64,000 nucleotides of DNA. Origin: Propioniciclava coleopterorum (GTDB taxonomy: Bacteria > Actinomycetota > Actinomycetes > Propionibacteriales > Propionibacteriaceae). Made by a program: the position numbers and the translations under genes. The stretch lies in contig NZ_CP049865.1 in NCBI RefSeq assembly GCF_011393335.1, positions 2,498,722 to 2,562,721 on the forward strand, read 5' to 3'. Below are positions 26,359-37,279 of the stretch, piece after piece (position 1 is the first letter of the stretch; every line of letters starts with the position of its first letter). The notes below the pieces were generated by a model. It saw only the letters and a list, made by a program, of their open reading frames with translations. It was not told the DNA's origin and did not search any database.

Positions 26359-27599
26359 CGGCTCGGCGAGGGGCTCGGGGACGAGGTGCCGCGGGGGTCG
26401 AACGGGTTCGGCGGCGGCCCGCTCACGGTGACGGCCTTGGGGGCGAGCAGTTCGTCGCCCACCTGCAGCCCGGACACGATCTCGACGCGGTCGCCGAACT
26501 GCCGGCCGGTGGTGACGGGGACCAGGCGGCCCTCGGCGCCGTCGGGCACCCGCACGTGCGCCTGCGTGCCGTCGTACTCGATCGCGTTGCCGGGGACGGT
26601 TAGGACGCCCTCGACGGTCTCGGTGGTGACCACCGCGTCGGCGCTGGACCCCGCGAACAGGGCCGAGGTCTTGTCGTTGACCCGGATGGTGACGGGGAAG
26701 GTGGCGGCCTGGCCGCTGGCCCCGGACGCGACGATGCCGACGCTGTCGACCGTGCCGCTCACGTGCGTCTCGGTGCCCTTGGGGGTCACCACCGCAGGCT
26801 GGCCGGCCTTCAGCGCGGCCACGTCGGCGGTGCCCACGGTGGCCTCCAGCTTCCACGCGTCGGGGACGATGATGACGAACTGGGCGCCCGAGCCCGACGA
26901 CGAGCCGGAGCCCCCGCCGAGGGAGGACAGGTCGGGGGAGCCGAGCCCCGACAGCCCGCCGCCCATGCCGGACAGGCTTCCGCCCGGCGCGCCGCTCATC
27001 CCGCCGCCCCCCAGCGAGGAGCCGAGGCCGCCCCCGCCGCCGCCGGCGACCTGGTCGCCGACCTCGACGTCGACCGTCGCCACGATGCCCGCGATCGGGG
27101 CGGTGAGGACGGCGTCGCCGAGCCGGGTGCGGGCCTGGTCCAGCGACGCCTGCGCCGAGGACACCTGGGCCTGCACGGCCGTCACCTGCGCGGACGTGGA
27201 GGAGGAGGCGTCGCGGACGGTCTGGAGTTGGGCGCGGGCCGCCTTGAGGTTGGCCTCGGCGAGGGTCGCCGCGTTGCGCAGGTCCCGGTCGTCGAGCGTG
27301 GCCAGGGTCTGGCCGGCGGTCACGGTCTCGCCCACTTTGGTGTCGATCGCGCGGACGGTGCCGGGGACGGCGAAGGACACGTTCGCCTGCTGCTGGGGCC
27401 GGATCACGCCCGACAGCGACACGCTCGTGGTCTCGCTGGTGCGCGTGACCTTGACGGTCTCCGTCGCGGGCGCGGGCAGCGGGCGCGGGCTCACGAGGGC
27501 GAACCATCCGGCGACGAGCGCCACCACGAGCAGGGCGATTCCGATGAGGGTGACCCACCGGCGACGGGACCAGCGTTGGCGGGGTCGATGCGTCGGCAT
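26355..27599 (-). CDS. HlyD/MacA-type adaptor with Gly/Ser-rich insert
   Basis: This 414-residue protein has an N-terminal helix (WVTLIGIALLVVALVAGWFAL) and a lipoyl-like half (VIRPQQQANVSFAVPGTVRAIDTKVGETVTAGQTLATLDD). A coiled-coil hairpin (AEANLKAARAQLQTVRDASSSTSAQVTAVQ), the second half (VLTAPIAGIVATVDVEVGDQVAGG) and a C-terminal beta-barrel follow. A Gly/Ser/Leu-rich insert lies near residues 185-245. It heads a minus-strand operon of adaptor, ATPase, permease, second adaptor and SCP_3 protein, and diverges from glnE with a 78-nt gap. Two different adaptors for one MacB is the notable point. Confidence 0.85.
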   Translation of the reverse strand: MPTHRPRQRWSRRRWVTLIGIALLVVALVAGWFALVSPRPLPAPATETVKVTRTSETTSVSLSGVIRPQQQANVSFAVPGTVRAIDTKVGETVTAGQTLATLDDRDLRNAATLAEANLKAARAQLQTVRDASSSTSAQVTAVQAQVSSAQASLDQARTRLGDAVLTAPIAGIVATVDVEVGDQVAGGGGGGLGSSLGGGGMSGAPGGSLSGMGGGLSGLGSPDLSSLGGGSGSSSGSGAQFVIIVPDAWKLEATVGTADVAALKAGQPAVVTPKGTETHVSGTVDSVGIVASGASGQAATFPVTIRVNDKTSALFAGSSADAVVTTETVEGVLTVPGNAIEYDGTQAHVRVPDGAEGRLVPVTTGRQFGDRVEIVSGLQVGDELLAPKAVTVSGPPPNPFDPRGTSSPSPSPSR

Positions 27600-27665
27600 G
27601 GGGCCCTACTTCCTGAATCGTTCAGCGTTCCCAATGTAGCCGCCGTCACCCAAAATCAGCGGCGG

Positions 27666-27677
27666 TAGCATCCCCCC
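27666..27677 (+). promoter_or_regulatory. Leaderless -10 element of glnE
   Basis: TAGCAT at 27666-27671 is followed by six C residues and then the ATG at 27678. There is no Shine-Dalgarno sequence. Confidence 0.55.
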
Positions 27678-30644
27678 ATGGCCCTGGACCGGACGTCGAC
27701 CCTCGCCGGACGCCTCGCGGGGCGCGGGTTCGGCGATCCGCACCACGCCGCCGGCGTCATGGAGCGATGGCTGGAGCGGCACGACGAGGACGCCGTCATG
27801 GCGCTCACCGAGGAGACCCTCGCCAGCGCCGACCCCGACCTGGCCCTGGCCGGCTTCGTGCGACTCGCCGAGGAACAGCCCGCCGGCTTCGAGCGCCTGC
27901 TCGCCGACCGCGGGACCGCCCGCCGCGTCGCCCGGGTGCTCGGCGGCTCGGTCGCCCTCGGGCACCACCTCGCCGCGCATCCAGCCTCGCTCGCCGAACT
28001 CGAGCACGCGCCCACCCGGCGCGACGCCGACGCGCTGCGCCGCGAACTTCTGGACGCCGTCGGCGCCGATCCCGACGCGGCCGCCCCCGTGGCGCGCCCG
28101 GGCGCCTCCGACGACCTGCGGCTCGCCTACCGGCGGGCGCTGCTGCGCGTCGCGGCCCGCGACCTGGACGCCGACGACCCCGTCTCCGTCGTCGCCTCGG
28201 TCGGCGCCGAGTTGGCCGACCTGGCCGACTCCACCGTCGAGGCGGCGCTGGCCGTGGCGCGGGAGGCGACGCCGGGTCACGAGGCCGTCCGGCTCGCGGT
28301 GCTGGCGATGGGCAAGGCGGGCGCGCGCGAGCTGAACTACGTCTCCGACGTCGACGTCATCTACGTCGCCGAGCCCGCCCTCGACGCGGCCGGCGAGCCG
28401 GTCGTCGGCGCGGCGGAGGCCGTCGCGGTCGGGACGCGGCTGGCGGCGGCGCTGTCGCGGACGTGCTCGGCGCACACCGCGGCCGGCACGATCTGGCAGG
28501 TCGACCCGAACCTGCGCCCCGAGGGCAAGGCCGGCCCGCTGGTCCGGACGCTGGCGTCCATGCGGACCTACTACGAGAAGTGGGCGAAGAACTGGGAGTT
28601 CCAGGCGCTGCTGAAGGCCCGACCGATGGCCGGGGACCGCGCGCTGGGGCAGGAGTTCGTCGACCTGGTGGCCCCCATGGTGTGGCGCGTGGCGGACGAC
28701 GCCCAGTTCGTGGGCGAGACCCAGGCGATGCGTCGCCGGGTCATCTCGCTGATCCCGGCCCGCGAGGCCGCCCAGGAGATCAAGCTCGGCGCCGGCGGCC
28801 TGCGCGACACCGAGTTCAGCGTCCAGTTGCTGCAACTGGTGCACGGCCGGGCCGACGACCGGCTGCGGCTCCGCGGCACCTTCGAGGGCCTGGACGCGCT
28901 CGTCGCGCACGGCTACGTCGGCCGCGGCGACGGCCGCCAGATCGCCGAGGCCTACGCGCTGCAGCGGGTCCTGGAGCACCGGATCCAGCTGTATCAACTG
29001 CGCCGCACCCACCTGATGCCCACCGACGACCTGGGGTTGCGGCGGCTGGCGCGCGCCGCGCACCTCGAGGACGCCGACGCGCTGGCCGCGGCCTGGCGGT
29101 CCTCGACCCGCCGCGTGCAGCGGCTGCAGCAGCGCATCTTCTACTCGCCGCTGCTCGAGGCGGTCGCCCGGGTGCCCTCGGAGCAGGTGCGTCTGACCTC
29201 GCAGGACGCCGAGACGCGGCTGCGCGCGCTGGGCTTCAACGACACGGGCGCGGCCCTGCGTCACATCGAGGCGCTGTCCACGGGCATGAGCCGGCAGGCC
29301 GAGATCCAGCGGCAGCTGCTGCCCGCGATGCTGGGGTGGTTCGCGGCCGGCCCGAACCCCGACCACGGCCTGCTGGCGTTCCGGCAGGTGTCCGAGGCGC
29401 TGGGCTCGACCTCGTGGTACCTGCGCGCGCTGCGCGACGAGGGCGCGATGGCGGAGAACCTGGCGCGGGTGCTGGCGTCCAGCCGGTACGCCGTGGACCT
29501 GCTGCTGCGGGCGCCGCAGACGGTGCAACTGCTGGGGGAGCACGCGGGGGAGCGACGCCCCGCCGAGGAGATCCGCGCGGAGATGGCCGCGGTCGCCGGG
29601 CGGCACCAGGACCAGGGCGCCGCGATCGAGGCCGTGCGCGCGGTGCGGCGCAAGGAACTGCTCCGGGTCGCCACCGCCGACCTGCTCGGGCGCGCCGGCG
29701 TCACCGCCGTGGGCGAGGCGCTCAGCGACGTGATGGCGGCCACGCTCGACGTCGGCCTCGAGGTCGCCGCCCGCGGCGTCCAGGACCCGCCCGCGCTGGC
29801 GCTGGTCGCGATGGGACGCTGGGGCGGGGGCGAGCTGACGTTCAGCTCCGACGCCGACGCCATGGTCGTGGTCGCGGACTCCGCCGACCCGGAGGCCAAC
29901 GCGAAGGCGACGAAGATCGTCACCCGGCTGCGCGAGCTGCTGCGGCGTCCCGGGCCGGACCCGGCGGTCGAGATCGACCTGGACCTGCGTCCGGAGGGCA
30001 AGGGCGGCCCGATGGTCCGCAGCCTCGCGTCCTACCTGGCCTACTACGAGAAGTGGTCGGCGACCTGGGAGGCGCAGGCGCTGCTGCGCGCCGCGCACGG
30101 GGCCGGCGACCCGGGCGTCACCGCGGCGCTGCTCGCGGGCGTGGAGGCGCGCCGGCACCCCGAGGGCGGCCTGTCGGACAAGCAGGTCGCCGAGATCCGC
30201 AAGCTCAAGGCCCGGATGGAGACCGAACGGATGCCGCGCGGCACCGACCCGCGGCGCCACGTCAAGCTGGGGCCGGGCGGGCTGTCCGACGTCGAGTGGA
30301 CCATCCAGCTCGTGCAGCTCCGGCACGCCCACGAGGTGCCCGGGCTGCGCACGCCCGGCACCGCCGCCGCCCTGGACGCCGCCGTCGCGGCCGACCTGCT
30401 CGGCGCCGACGACGCCCACGCGCTGCGCGAGGCCTGGGAGATGGCCACGCGGATCCGCAACGCCACGATGCTGCTGCGGGGCCGCGCCGCCGACTCCATC
30501 CCCACCGACGCCCGGGAGCGATCCGCGGTCGCGGAACTGCTGGGCTACGCCAAGGGCGAGGCGTCCTTCTTCATCGACGACTGGACGCGCCGGGCGCGCC
30601 GGGCCCGCGCCGTGATGGACCGGCTGTTCTGGGGACTGGACTGA
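27678..30644 (+). CDS. glnE: Bifunctional glutamine synthetase adenylyltransferase/deadenylylase
   Basis: The protein has 988 residues and two nucleotidyltransferase domains. The first carries [20 protein letters not shown] near residue 210, the second [20 protein letters not shown] near 712. Each is followed by [12 protein letters not shown] or [12 protein letters not shown] and a helical domain. The enzyme attaches or removes AMP on the tyrosine loop of GlnA, so its expected target is the glnA at 35736-37166 and not the 19860 gene. No glnB/glnK is nearby. It is intact, and dprE1 begins 45 nt later. Confidence 0.95.
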   Translation: MALDRTSTLAGRLAGRGFGDPHHAAGVMERWLERHDEDAVMALTEETLASADPDLALAGFVRLAEEQPAGFERLLADRGTARRVARVLGGSVALGHHLAAHPASLAELEHAPTRRDADALRRELLDAVGADPDAAAPVARPGASDDLRLAYRRALLRVAARDLDADDPVSVVASVGAELADLADSTVEAALAVAREATPGHEAVRLAVLAMGKAGARELNYVSDVDVIYVAEPALDAAGEPVVGAAEAVAVGTRLAAALSRTCSAHTAAGTIWQVDPNLRPEGKAGPLVRTLASMRTYYEKWAKNWEFQALLKARPMAGDRALGQEFVDLVAPMVWRVADDAQFVGETQAMRRRVISLIPAREAAQEIKLGAGGLRDTEFSVQLLQLVHGRADDRLRLRGTFEGLDALVAHGYVGRGDGRQIAEAYALQRVLEHRIQLYQLRRTHLMPTDDLGLRRLARAAHLEDADALAAAWRSSTRRVQRLQQRIFYSPLLEAVARVPSEQVRLTSQDAETRLRALGFNDTGAALRHIEALSTGMSRQAEIQRQLLPAMLGWFAAGPNPDHGLLAFRQVSEALGSTSWYLRALRDEGAMAENLARVLASSRYAVDLLLRAPQTVQLLGEHAGERRPAEEIRAEMAAVAGRHQDQGAAIEAVRAVRRKELLRVATADLLGRAGVTAVGEALSDVMAATLDVGLEVAARGVQDPPALALVAMGRWGGGELTFSSDADAMVVVADSADPEANAKATKIVTRLRELLRRPGPDPAVEIDLDLRPEGKGGPMVRSLASYLAYYEKWSATWEAQALLRAAHGAGDPGVTAALLAGVEARRHPEGGLSDKQVAEIRKLKARMETERMPRGTDPRRHVKLGPGGLSDVEWTIQLVQLRHAHEVPGLRTPGTAAALDAAVAADLLGADDAHALREAWEMATRIRNATMLLRGRAADSIPTDARERSAVAELLGYAKGEASFFIDDWTRRARRARAVMDRLFWGLD

Positions 30645-30675
30645 GGGTTCCCCCGCCCGCTCGGGGCGGCTGTTC

Positions 30676-30689
30676 TAGAATCGGAGACG
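30676..30689 (+). promoter_or_regulatory. Possible -10 element of dprE1
   Basis: TAGAAT at 30676-30681 lies 8 nt before the ATG at 30690. The 8-nt gap contains a GGAG that is too close to be a good ribosome site. Confidence 0.4.
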
Positions 30690-32105
30690 ATGACCACGAC
30701 CCAGTTCACGACCGTCCCGGCCCGCCTGACGGGCTGGGGGCGCACCGCAGCCAGCACCGCCCGGGTGCTCTCCACCCCCGATGTCGACCAGATCGCCGCG
30801 GCCGTCGCGCGGGCCGCCGCCGAGCGCGCCGACGGCGCCGGACGTGGCGTCCTGGCCCGCGGCCTGGGCCGCAGCTACGGCGACGTCGCGCAGAACGGCG
30901 GCGGCCTCGTCGTCGACATGACCGCGCTCAACACCATCCACGCGATCGACCCGATCACCGCGACCGTCACCGTGGACGCCGGCGTCAGCCTCGACGCCCT
31001 GATGCGGGCGGCGCTGCCGTACGGGCTGTGGGTCTCCGTGCTGCCCGGCACCCGCCAGGTGACCGTGGGCGGCGCGATCGGCAACGACGTGCACGGCAAG
31101 AACCACCACTCGGCGGGCAGCTTCGGCGACCACGTCGTCTCGATGGACCTGCTCGTCGCGGACGGCCGCGTCCTGACGCTGCGCCCCGGCGGCTCGCCCG
31201 ACGATCCCGATGCCTCGCTGTTCTGGGCCACCGTCGGCGGCATCGGGCTGACGGGCATCATCCTGCGCGCGACGCTGTCGATGACCCGCACCGAGACGGC
31301 CTACTTCCTGGCCGACGGCGTCGTCACCCACACCCTCGACGAGACGATCGCGGCGCACTCGGACGGCTCGGAGGAGCGCTACGACTACTCCTCGGCCTGG
31401 TTCGACGCCATCTCCCCGGCGCCCAAGCTGGGCCGGGCGGCGATCAGCCGCGGCAACCTCGCCACCCAGGCGCAGCTGCAGGAGTTCGCCCCCAAGCTCG
31501 CGGCGCGCCCGCTGGAGTTCTCCGGCAAGACGTTCGTGACCCTGCCCGACGTGTTCCCCAACGGCCTGGCCAACAAGCTGACCTTCGGCCTGCTGGGTCA
31601 GGCGTGGTACCTCAAGTCCGGCGACTACACCGACCAGATCCAGAGCCTCACCGGCTTCTACCACCCGCTCGACATGTTCGGGGAGTGGAACCGCGCCTAC
31701 GGCACCAAGGGCTTCCTGCAGTACCAGTTCGTGGTGCCGCCCCAGGCCGTGGAGGAGTTCAAGGCGATCATCGGCCAGATCCAGGGCTCGGGGCACTACT
31801 CGTTCCTCAACGTGTTCAAGCTGTTCGGCGAGGGCAACCAGGCGCCGCTGTCCTACCCGATGCCGGGCTGGAACGTCTGCGTCGACTTCGCGATCAACCC
31901 CGGGCTGTCCGACTTCCTGACCCGGCTGGACGCCCAGGTCGGCGAGTTCGGCGGCCGCCTCTACACCTCCAAGGATTCGCGCACCACCGCCGAGACCTTC
32001 CACGCCATGTACCCGCGGATCGACGAGTGGATCGCTACCCGCCGCCGCATCGACCCCGACAACGTCTTCGCCTCCGACATGGCCCGACGACTGGAGCTGC
32101 TGTAA
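30690..32105 (+). CDS. dprE1: Decaprenylphosphoryl-beta-D-ribose 2'-oxidase (DprE1)
   Basis: This 471-residue FAD enzyme has a VAO-type FAD domain ([21 protein letters not shown], then [26 protein letters not shown]) and a C-terminal D-arabinono-1,4-lactone-oxidase-like domain. GWNVCVDF places a cysteine at about residue 397, and YTSKDSRTT a lysine at about 428. Their 31-residue spacing equals that of Cys387 and Lys418 in the mycobacterial enzyme. It oxidises the 2'-OH of polyprenyl-phosphoryl ribose on the way to the arabinose donor. dprE2 follows with a 2-nt gap. Confidence 0.92.
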   Translation: MTTTQFTTVPARLTGWGRTAASTARVLSTPDVDQIAAAVARAAAERADGAGRGVLARGLGRSYGDVAQNGGGLVVDMTALNTIHAIDPITATVTVDAGVSLDALMRAALPYGLWVSVLPGTRQVTVGGAIGNDVHGKNHHSAGSFGDHVVSMDLLVADGRVLTLRPGGSPDDPDASLFWATVGGIGLTGIILRATLSMTRTETAYFLADGVVTHTLDETIAAHSDGSEERYDYSSAWFDAISPAPKLGRAAISRGNLATQAQLQEFAPKLAARPLEFSGKTFVTLPDVFPNGLANKLTFGLLGQAWYLKSGDYTDQIQSLTGFYHPLDMFGEWNRAYGTKGFLQYQFVVPPQAVEEFKAIIGQIQGSGHYSFLNVFKLFGEGNQAPLSYPMPGWNVCVDFAINPGLSDFLTRLDAQVGEFGGRLYTSKDSRTTAETFHAMYPRIDEWIATRRRIDPDNVFASDMARRLELL

Positions 32106-32107
32106 TG

Positions 32108-32866
32108 ATCGACGCCACCGGCAACCCCGCCAAGATCCTCGTCCTGGGCGGCACGTCCGAGATCGGGCTGGCCATCGCGTCCGAGTACCTCTCGCACGCG
32201 CCCGCCGACGTCGTCCTGGCCTGTCAGCCGGGCGACCCGCAGACCGAGGCGGCCGCCGACCAGATGCTGGCCGCGGGGGCGCCTGAGGTGATGGTGATCG
32301 ACTTCGACGCCACCGCGTTCGACACGCACGCCGCCGTCATCGACGCGGCCTGGGCCGACGGCGACGTGGACGTCGCGATCGTCGCGTTCGGCCTGCTCGG
32401 GGACGCCGAGGCGCTCTGGCGGGACCAGGCCAAGGCCGTCCAGATCGCCCAGGTGAACTACACCGGCGCCGTCAGCGTCGGCGTCCTGCTGGGGCAGCGG
32501 ATGTCCGCGCAGGGCTACGGCCAGATCATCGTCATGAGCTCGGCCGCCGGCGAGAAGGTGCGGCGCTCGAACTTCGTGTACGGCTCGACCAAGGCGGGGC
32601 TCGACGGGTTCTACCGCAACCTGGGGGAGGCGCTGCAGCCCGCCGGGGTGAAGGTGCTGGTGATCCGGCCCGGGCAGGTCCGCACGCGGATGTCCGCCGG
32701 GGTCAAGGAGGCCCCGCTGACGGTCGACAAGGAGGACGTCGCCCGGCAGGCGGTGGACGCCGCCCGCGACGGCAAGGCGCTGATCTGGGCGCCGCCGCTG
32801 TTCCAGCTGGTGATGCTGGTGCTCAAGCACATCCCGGGCCCGATCTTCCGCAAGCTGCCGATCTAG
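32108..32866 (+). CDS. dprE2: Decaprenylphosphoryl-D-2-keto-erythro-pentose reductase (DprE2)
   Basis: This 252-residue short-chain dehydrogenase has its nucleotide motif [14 protein letters not shown] at residues 13-26. The catalytic set is MSSAAG and [12 protein letters not shown], with tyrosine and lysine four residues apart. The C-terminal hydrophobic helix ([20 protein letters not shown]) is seen in DprE2. It reduces the keto intermediate produced by DprE1 using NADH. The pair therefore suggests an arabinose-containing wall polymer in this organism. The gene ends 56 nt from the convergent oxidoreductase gene. Confidence 0.9.
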   Translation: MDATGNPAKILVLGGTSEIGLAIASEYLSHAPADVVLACQPGDPQTEAAADQMLAAGAPEVMVIDFDATAFDTHAAVIDAAWADGDVDVAIVAFGLLGDAEALWRDQAKAVQIAQVNYTGAVSVGVLLGQRMSAQGYGQIIVMSSAAGEKVRRSNFVYGSTKAGLDGFYRNLGEALQPAGVKVLVIRPGQVRTRMSAGVKEAPLTVDKEDVARQAVDAARDGKALIWAPPLFQLVMLVLKHIPGPIFRKLPI

Positions 32867-32921
32867 CCCGCCTCCGTTCGGCGTCCGCAGCGCCGCCGCC
32901 AGGGGCACGCGGCGGAACCGG

Positions 32922-33956
<1,035 letters not shown>

Positions 33957-33969
33957 GGGGGTCAGCCTA
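33957..33969 (-). promoter_or_regulatory. Leaderless -10 element of Gfo/Idh gene
   Basis: TAGGCT (minus strand, 33969-33964) lies 7 nt before the GTG at 33956. Confidence 0.5.
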
Positions 33970-34037
33970 GGGGAACGGCCGCCGCGTCCGGCCGGGGTCG
34001 TGCCACGATGGAGCCCCCGACAGGAAGTGAGCGCACC

Positions 34038-34886
34038 GTGATCCCAGCCGTTGTCGACCGTCGATTCCTCGACGAGCACCCCGACGCCGTCCTCGCCGAC
34101 GTGCGGTGGTACCTCGACGGCCGCTCGGGCCGGGACGCCTGGCTCGGCGGGCACCTCCCCGGCGCCGTGTTCGTCGACCTCAACACCGTGCTCGCGGGGC
34201 CGGCCACGCCCGAGGCGGGCCGGCACCCGCTGCCCGAGCCGGAGGCCTTCGCCGAGGCGCTGGCCGCGCTCGGGATCGCGGACTCCGACACCGTCGTCGC
34301 CTACGACGACGCGGGCGGCGCCTCCGCCGGCCGACTGGTGTGGCTCCTGCGCAACATCGGGGTGGACGCCGCCCTGCTCGACGGCGGCATCGGTGCCTGG
34401 GAGGGGCCGCTCGACACCGGCGAGACCACCCGGCCGGCCGCGGCGTTCGCCGCGCGTCCGTGGGACGCCGCGACCCTGGCCACCATCGACGACGCCGCCA
34501 CCGCGTTCCACGTCGTCGACGCCCGGGCGGGCGCTCGCTACCGCGGGGAGACCGAGCCCGTCGACCCGCGCGCCGGCCACATCCCGGGCGCGATCAACAT
34601 CCCGTTCCCCGGCAACCTGGACGCCGACCAGCGCTTCCTGCCGCCCGACGTCCTGCGCGCCCGGTTCGAGGAGGCGGGCATCATCGACGCCTCGGCCGTG
34701 GTCGTGTACTGCGGCTCCGGGGTGACGGCGTGCCACAACCTCCTGGCCCTGGAGCACGCCGGCCTGGGTCGCGCCCGGCTCTACCCTGGCTCGTGGTCGC
34801 AGTACGCCGCGACGACGCGTCCGGAGGCGACGGGAGCGGCACCGGGGGAGCGGCCGCCGGCCGACCCCGACGGCGTCACCCGCTGA
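34038..34886 (+). CDS. Sulfurtransferase with two rhodanese domains
   Basis: This 282-residue protein has two rhodanese repeats. The first (FLDEHPDAVLADVRWYLDG, GHLPGAVFVDL) is inactive, lacking the cysteine. The second ends with the active loop YCGSGVTACHN (about residue 237). CGSGVTA is the 3-mercaptopyruvate or thiosulfate sulfurtransferase type (SseA/TST). It moves sulfane sulfur to a thiol acceptor or cyanide. GTG 34038 has an AGGAAG site; an in-frame ATG at 34008 is possible but lacks one. Tandem repeats and the convergent SRPBCC gene follow. Confidence 0.88.
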   Translation: MIPAVVDRRFLDEHPDAVLADVRWYLDGRSGRDAWLGGHLPGAVFVDLNTVLAGPATPEAGRHPLPEPEAFAEALAALGIADSDTVVAYDDAGGASAGRLVWLLRNIGVDAALLDGGIGAWEGPLDTGETTRPAAAFAARPWDAATLATIDDAATAFHVVDARAGARYRGETEPVDPRAGHIPGAINIPFPGNLDADQRFLPPDVLRARFEEAGIIDASAVVVYCGSGVTACHNLLALEHAGLGRARLYPGSWSQYAATTRPEATGAAPGERPPADPDGVTR

Positions 34887-34944
34887 GCCGCGCCCGGCCA
34901 CGCGCCGGCGGATGCCCGGCCCACCTCCGGTCAGCCTTCGCGCC

Positions 34945-35006
34945 GGTCGGCGCCCGGACGACCTCGGGTCAGCCTGGTCGGCGCCGGACGACCTCCGGGT
35001 CAGCCC
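34945..35006 (+). repeat. Two tandem 31-bp repeats between convergent genes
   Basis: Copies at 34945-34975 and 34976-35006 share the core GGTCGGCGCC and GTCAGCC ends. They differ only by a C gained in one run and lost in another. A partial third copy (CACCTCCGGTCAGCC) lies at 34922-34936. The last copy contains the stop codon of the SRPBCC gene, so the array appears to be duplicated from that gene's 3' end. Confidence 0.7.
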
Positions 35007-35494
35007 TCGGCGGTGTAGTGCTCCTTCAGCGCCGGGTAGTAGTCGTCCCAGGCGACCGCGCCCACATCGCCCCCCGTCTCGGAGGCGACCAGCCGGTCGA
35101 GGTAGTACTCCCAGCCCGGGCCGACGTCGGAGGCCGCCTCGGCGGTCAGGTCGCGCTGCTCGAACGTGAGCGTGGTGACGCCGTCCTCCTCCTCGAGGTC
35201 GAGGTACAGCGTCCAGGCGTCACCGTTCAGGTCCTGGCGCACCGTCAGCCCCGTGGGGGCGTGGCACCGCAGCACCTCCATGGCCGAGGGCTCGGTGGCG
35301 CCCTCGGCGGTCATCAGGAAGTCGACCGTCCCGGTGGCGGGGTCGCCGGACCAGGTGCCGATCCACGGCGCGAGCCGCTCCGGCTCGGTGATCGCCGCCC
35401 AGACCTCGGCGAGCGGCGCGTGGAACTCCCGGGTCAGCACGATGTCGTTCAGGTCGCCGCGGGGGACCAGGCGTCCGGTGGGGGTCTTCGACAT
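35000..35494 (-). CDS. SRPBCC (AHSA1-like) domain protein
   Basis: This 164-residue protein has the START/Bet v 1-like AHSA1 pattern: LTREFHAPLAEVWAAITEPERLAPWIGTWSG at the start, then VTTLTFEQRDLT, with the GPGWEYYLDRLVA helix near the end. Such proteins bind hydrophobic ligands, or Hsp90 in eukaryotes; bacterial ones often lie by ArsR genes, absent here. The start ATG 35494 has GCAGGAGGC upstream and removes an unsupported 13-residue extension. Confidence 0.85.
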   Translation of the reverse strand: MSKTPTGRLVPRGDLNDIVLTREFHAPLAEVWAAITEPERLAPWIGTWSGDPATGTVDFLMTAEGATEPSAMEVLRCHAPTGLTVRQDLNGDAWTLYLDLEEEDGVTTLTFEQRDLTAEAASDVGPGWEYYLDRLVASETGGDVGAVAWDDYYPALKEHYTAEG

Positions 35495-35735
35495 GACTGC
35501 CTCCTGCATCGGTGTGGGGAACCAGGATCCCACGATCGACCCCGTTCGTCCCTGTCAGGCGGCGGTGCAGCCCGCGCCCCGGCGGTCGCCACCAAACGGC
35601 CGTCCGGACGCTGTGGGCGGCCCCTGCGCCTCGGTGAACGACGAGCCCGCACGGGCGGCGAGCGCCTGCGGCGTTCGCGTCCCGTGCGGGCCGTGTGCGG
35701 TCAGGGGCGACGAACCCGCCGGCCGGAGGAATCGG
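35495..35735. other. Non-coding gap between SRPBCC gene and glnA
   Basis: I see no coding frame with family resemblance, RNA gene or clear hairpin in these 241 bases. The region is the downstream flank of glnA and the upstream flank of the SRPBCC gene. Confidence 0.5.
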
Positions 35736-37166
35736 TCACAGGTCGAAGTACATCTCGAACTCGTGCGGGTGCGGGCGCAGCCGCAGGGCGTCGATGTCCT
35801 CGCGCTTGAGGTCGACCCACGCCTCGATCAGGTCGGGGGTGAACACGTCCCCGGCGAGCAGGAAGTCGTGGTCGGCCTCCAGGGCGTCCAGGGCCTCGCC
35901 CAGCGACGCGGGGACCTGGGCGATCTCCGCGTGCTCGTCGGGCGGGAGCTCGTAGAGATCCTTGTCGATCGGGGCGGGTGGCTCGATCTTGTTCTGGATG
36001 CCGTCCAGTCCGGCCAGCAGCATGGCGGCGAAGGCCAGGTACGGGTTGGCCGACGGGTCGGGGCAGCGGAACTCCATGCGCTTGGCCTTGGGGGAGGGGC
36101 CGGTCAGCGGGATCCGGATGCAGGCGGAGCGGTTACGCTGGCTGTAGACCAGGTTCACCGGGGCCTCGAAGCCGGGGACGAGCCGGTGGTAGGAGTTCGC
36201 GGTCGGGTTCGTGAACGCGAGCAGCGCCGGGGCGTGGTGCAGGATGCCGCCGATGTACCAGCGCGCCAGGTCGGACAGGCCCGCGTAGCCGGCCTCGTCG
36301 GCGAACAGCGGGTCGCCGTCCTTCCAGATGGACTGGTGCACGTGCATGCCCGAACCGTTGTCGCCGAAGATGGGCTTGGGCATGAAGGTCGCGGTCTTGC
36401 CGGCCTCCCAGGCGGTGTTCTTGACGACGTACTTGTACTTCATGACGTTGTCCGCGGCGCGCAGCAGCGTGTCGAACTTGGTGGCGATCTCGCCCTGGCC
36501 GGCGGTGCCGACCTCGTGGTGGGCGCGCTCGATGATCAGGCCGACGTCCTGCAGGTGGCGCACCATGTCGTCGCGCAGGTCGCCGAAGTGGTCCACCGGG
36601 GCGACGGGGAAGTAGCCGCCCTTGTACTTCACCTTGTAGCCGCGGTTGGCGTGCCCGTCGATGTCGGTCTCGGCGCCGGAGGCCCAAGCGCCCGCGTCGG
36701 ACTCGATGAAGTAGTAGGAGGCATTCGCCTTCGTTTCGAAACGCACGGAATCGAAGACGTAGAACTCGGCCTCGGGGCCCATGAACGCGGTATCGCCGAT
36801 TCCGGTTGACTTCAGGTATTCCTCGGCCTTCCGCGCGATATTGCGCGGGTCGCGGCTGTAGGGCTCCTTGGTGATCGGATCGTGCACGAACCAGTTCATG
36901 TTCAGCGTCCTGCTCTTGCGGAACGGATCCATGTACGCGGAGGTGGGATCGGGCAGCAGCGCCATGTCCGACTCGTGGATCTTCTGGAACCCGCGGATCG
37001 AGCTGCCGTCGAAGCTCAGGCCCTCCTCGATGATGTCGGCGGTCAGGAACTTCGCCGGGATGGTGAAGTGCTGCATCACGCCGGGCAGGTCGCAGAAGCG
37101 GACGTCGATCGTCTCGATGTCGTTGTCGGCGATGTAGGCGAGGAGGTCGTCGGCGCCTTGGAACAT
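35736..37166 (-). CDS. glnA: Glutamine synthetase type I, adenylylatable (GlnA1)
   Basis: This 476-residue GSI-beta enzyme makes glutamine from glutamate and ammonia, in a dodecamer. Key segments are [66 protein letters not shown] and the adenylylation loop with Tyr at about 405 in [13 protein letters not shown]. It should be the target of GlnE. The 476-residue length and loop distinguish it from the shorter GlnA2-like enzyme. A GGAGG site precedes ATG 37166, and a GlnR-type box lies 74 nt upstream. Confidence 0.96.
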   Translation of the reverse strand: MFQGADDLLAYIADNDIETIDVRFCDLPGVMQHFTIPAKFLTADIIEEGLSFDGSSIRGFQKIHESDMALLPDPTSAYMDPFRKSRTLNMNWFVHDPITKEPYSRDPRNIARKAEEYLKSTGIGDTAFMGPEAEFYVFDSVRFETKANASYYFIESDAGAWASGAETDIDGHANRGYKVKYKGGYFPVAPVDHFGDLRDDMVRHLQDVGLIIERAHHEVGTAGQGEIATKFDTLLRAADNVMKYKYVVKNTAWEAGKTATFMPKPIFGDNGSGMHVHQSIWKDGDPLFADEAGYAGLSDLARWYIGGILHHAPALLAFTNPTANSYHRLVPGFEAPVNLVYSQRNRSACIRIPLTGPSPKAKRMEFRCPDPSANPYLAFAAMLLAGLDGIQNKIEPPAPIDKDLYELPPDEHAEIAQVPASLGEALDALEADHDFLLAGDVFTPDLIEAWVDLKREDIDALRLRPHPHEFEMYFDL

Positions 37167-37240
37167 GGGTCCTCCGAGTTGGTAGGTGTCTGACGTCCAT
37201 CGACGCTACTCAGCCAGGATCACCGGCCAGTGTCGCCCGT

Positions 37241-37256
37241 GTTTCGGCGGTGTTAC
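37241..37256 (-). promoter_or_regulatory. GlnR-type box upstream of glnA
   Basis: Read on the minus strand, GTAAC-ACCGCC-GAAAC is a perfect match to GTnAC-N6-GaAAC. It lies 74 nt before the glnA start and 23 nt before the divergent RDD gene's GTG. It could serve both. Confidence 0.75.
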
Positions 37257-37266
37257 AGCACCCCGG

Positions 37267-37279
37267 TACGCTTCCGGAC
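37267..37279 (+). promoter_or_regulatory. Leaderless -10 element of RDD gene
   Basis: TACGCT at 37267-37272 is followed by 7 nt and then the GTG at 37280. Confidence 0.45.

Noticed and set aside
27767-32866. A very long open frame of about 1700 codons on the plus strand covering glnE and dprE1
   Set aside because: It is out of frame with glnE and dprE1, extremely rich in Arg, Gly, Ala and Pro, and continues into the true dprE2 frame only at its 3' end. It reflects the high GC content, which removes stop codons.
34887-35006. A CRISPR array or attachment site at the short tandem repeats
   Set aside because: The copies are directly adjacent without spacers, only two to three in number, partly coding, and no cas, integrase or tRNA gene is near.
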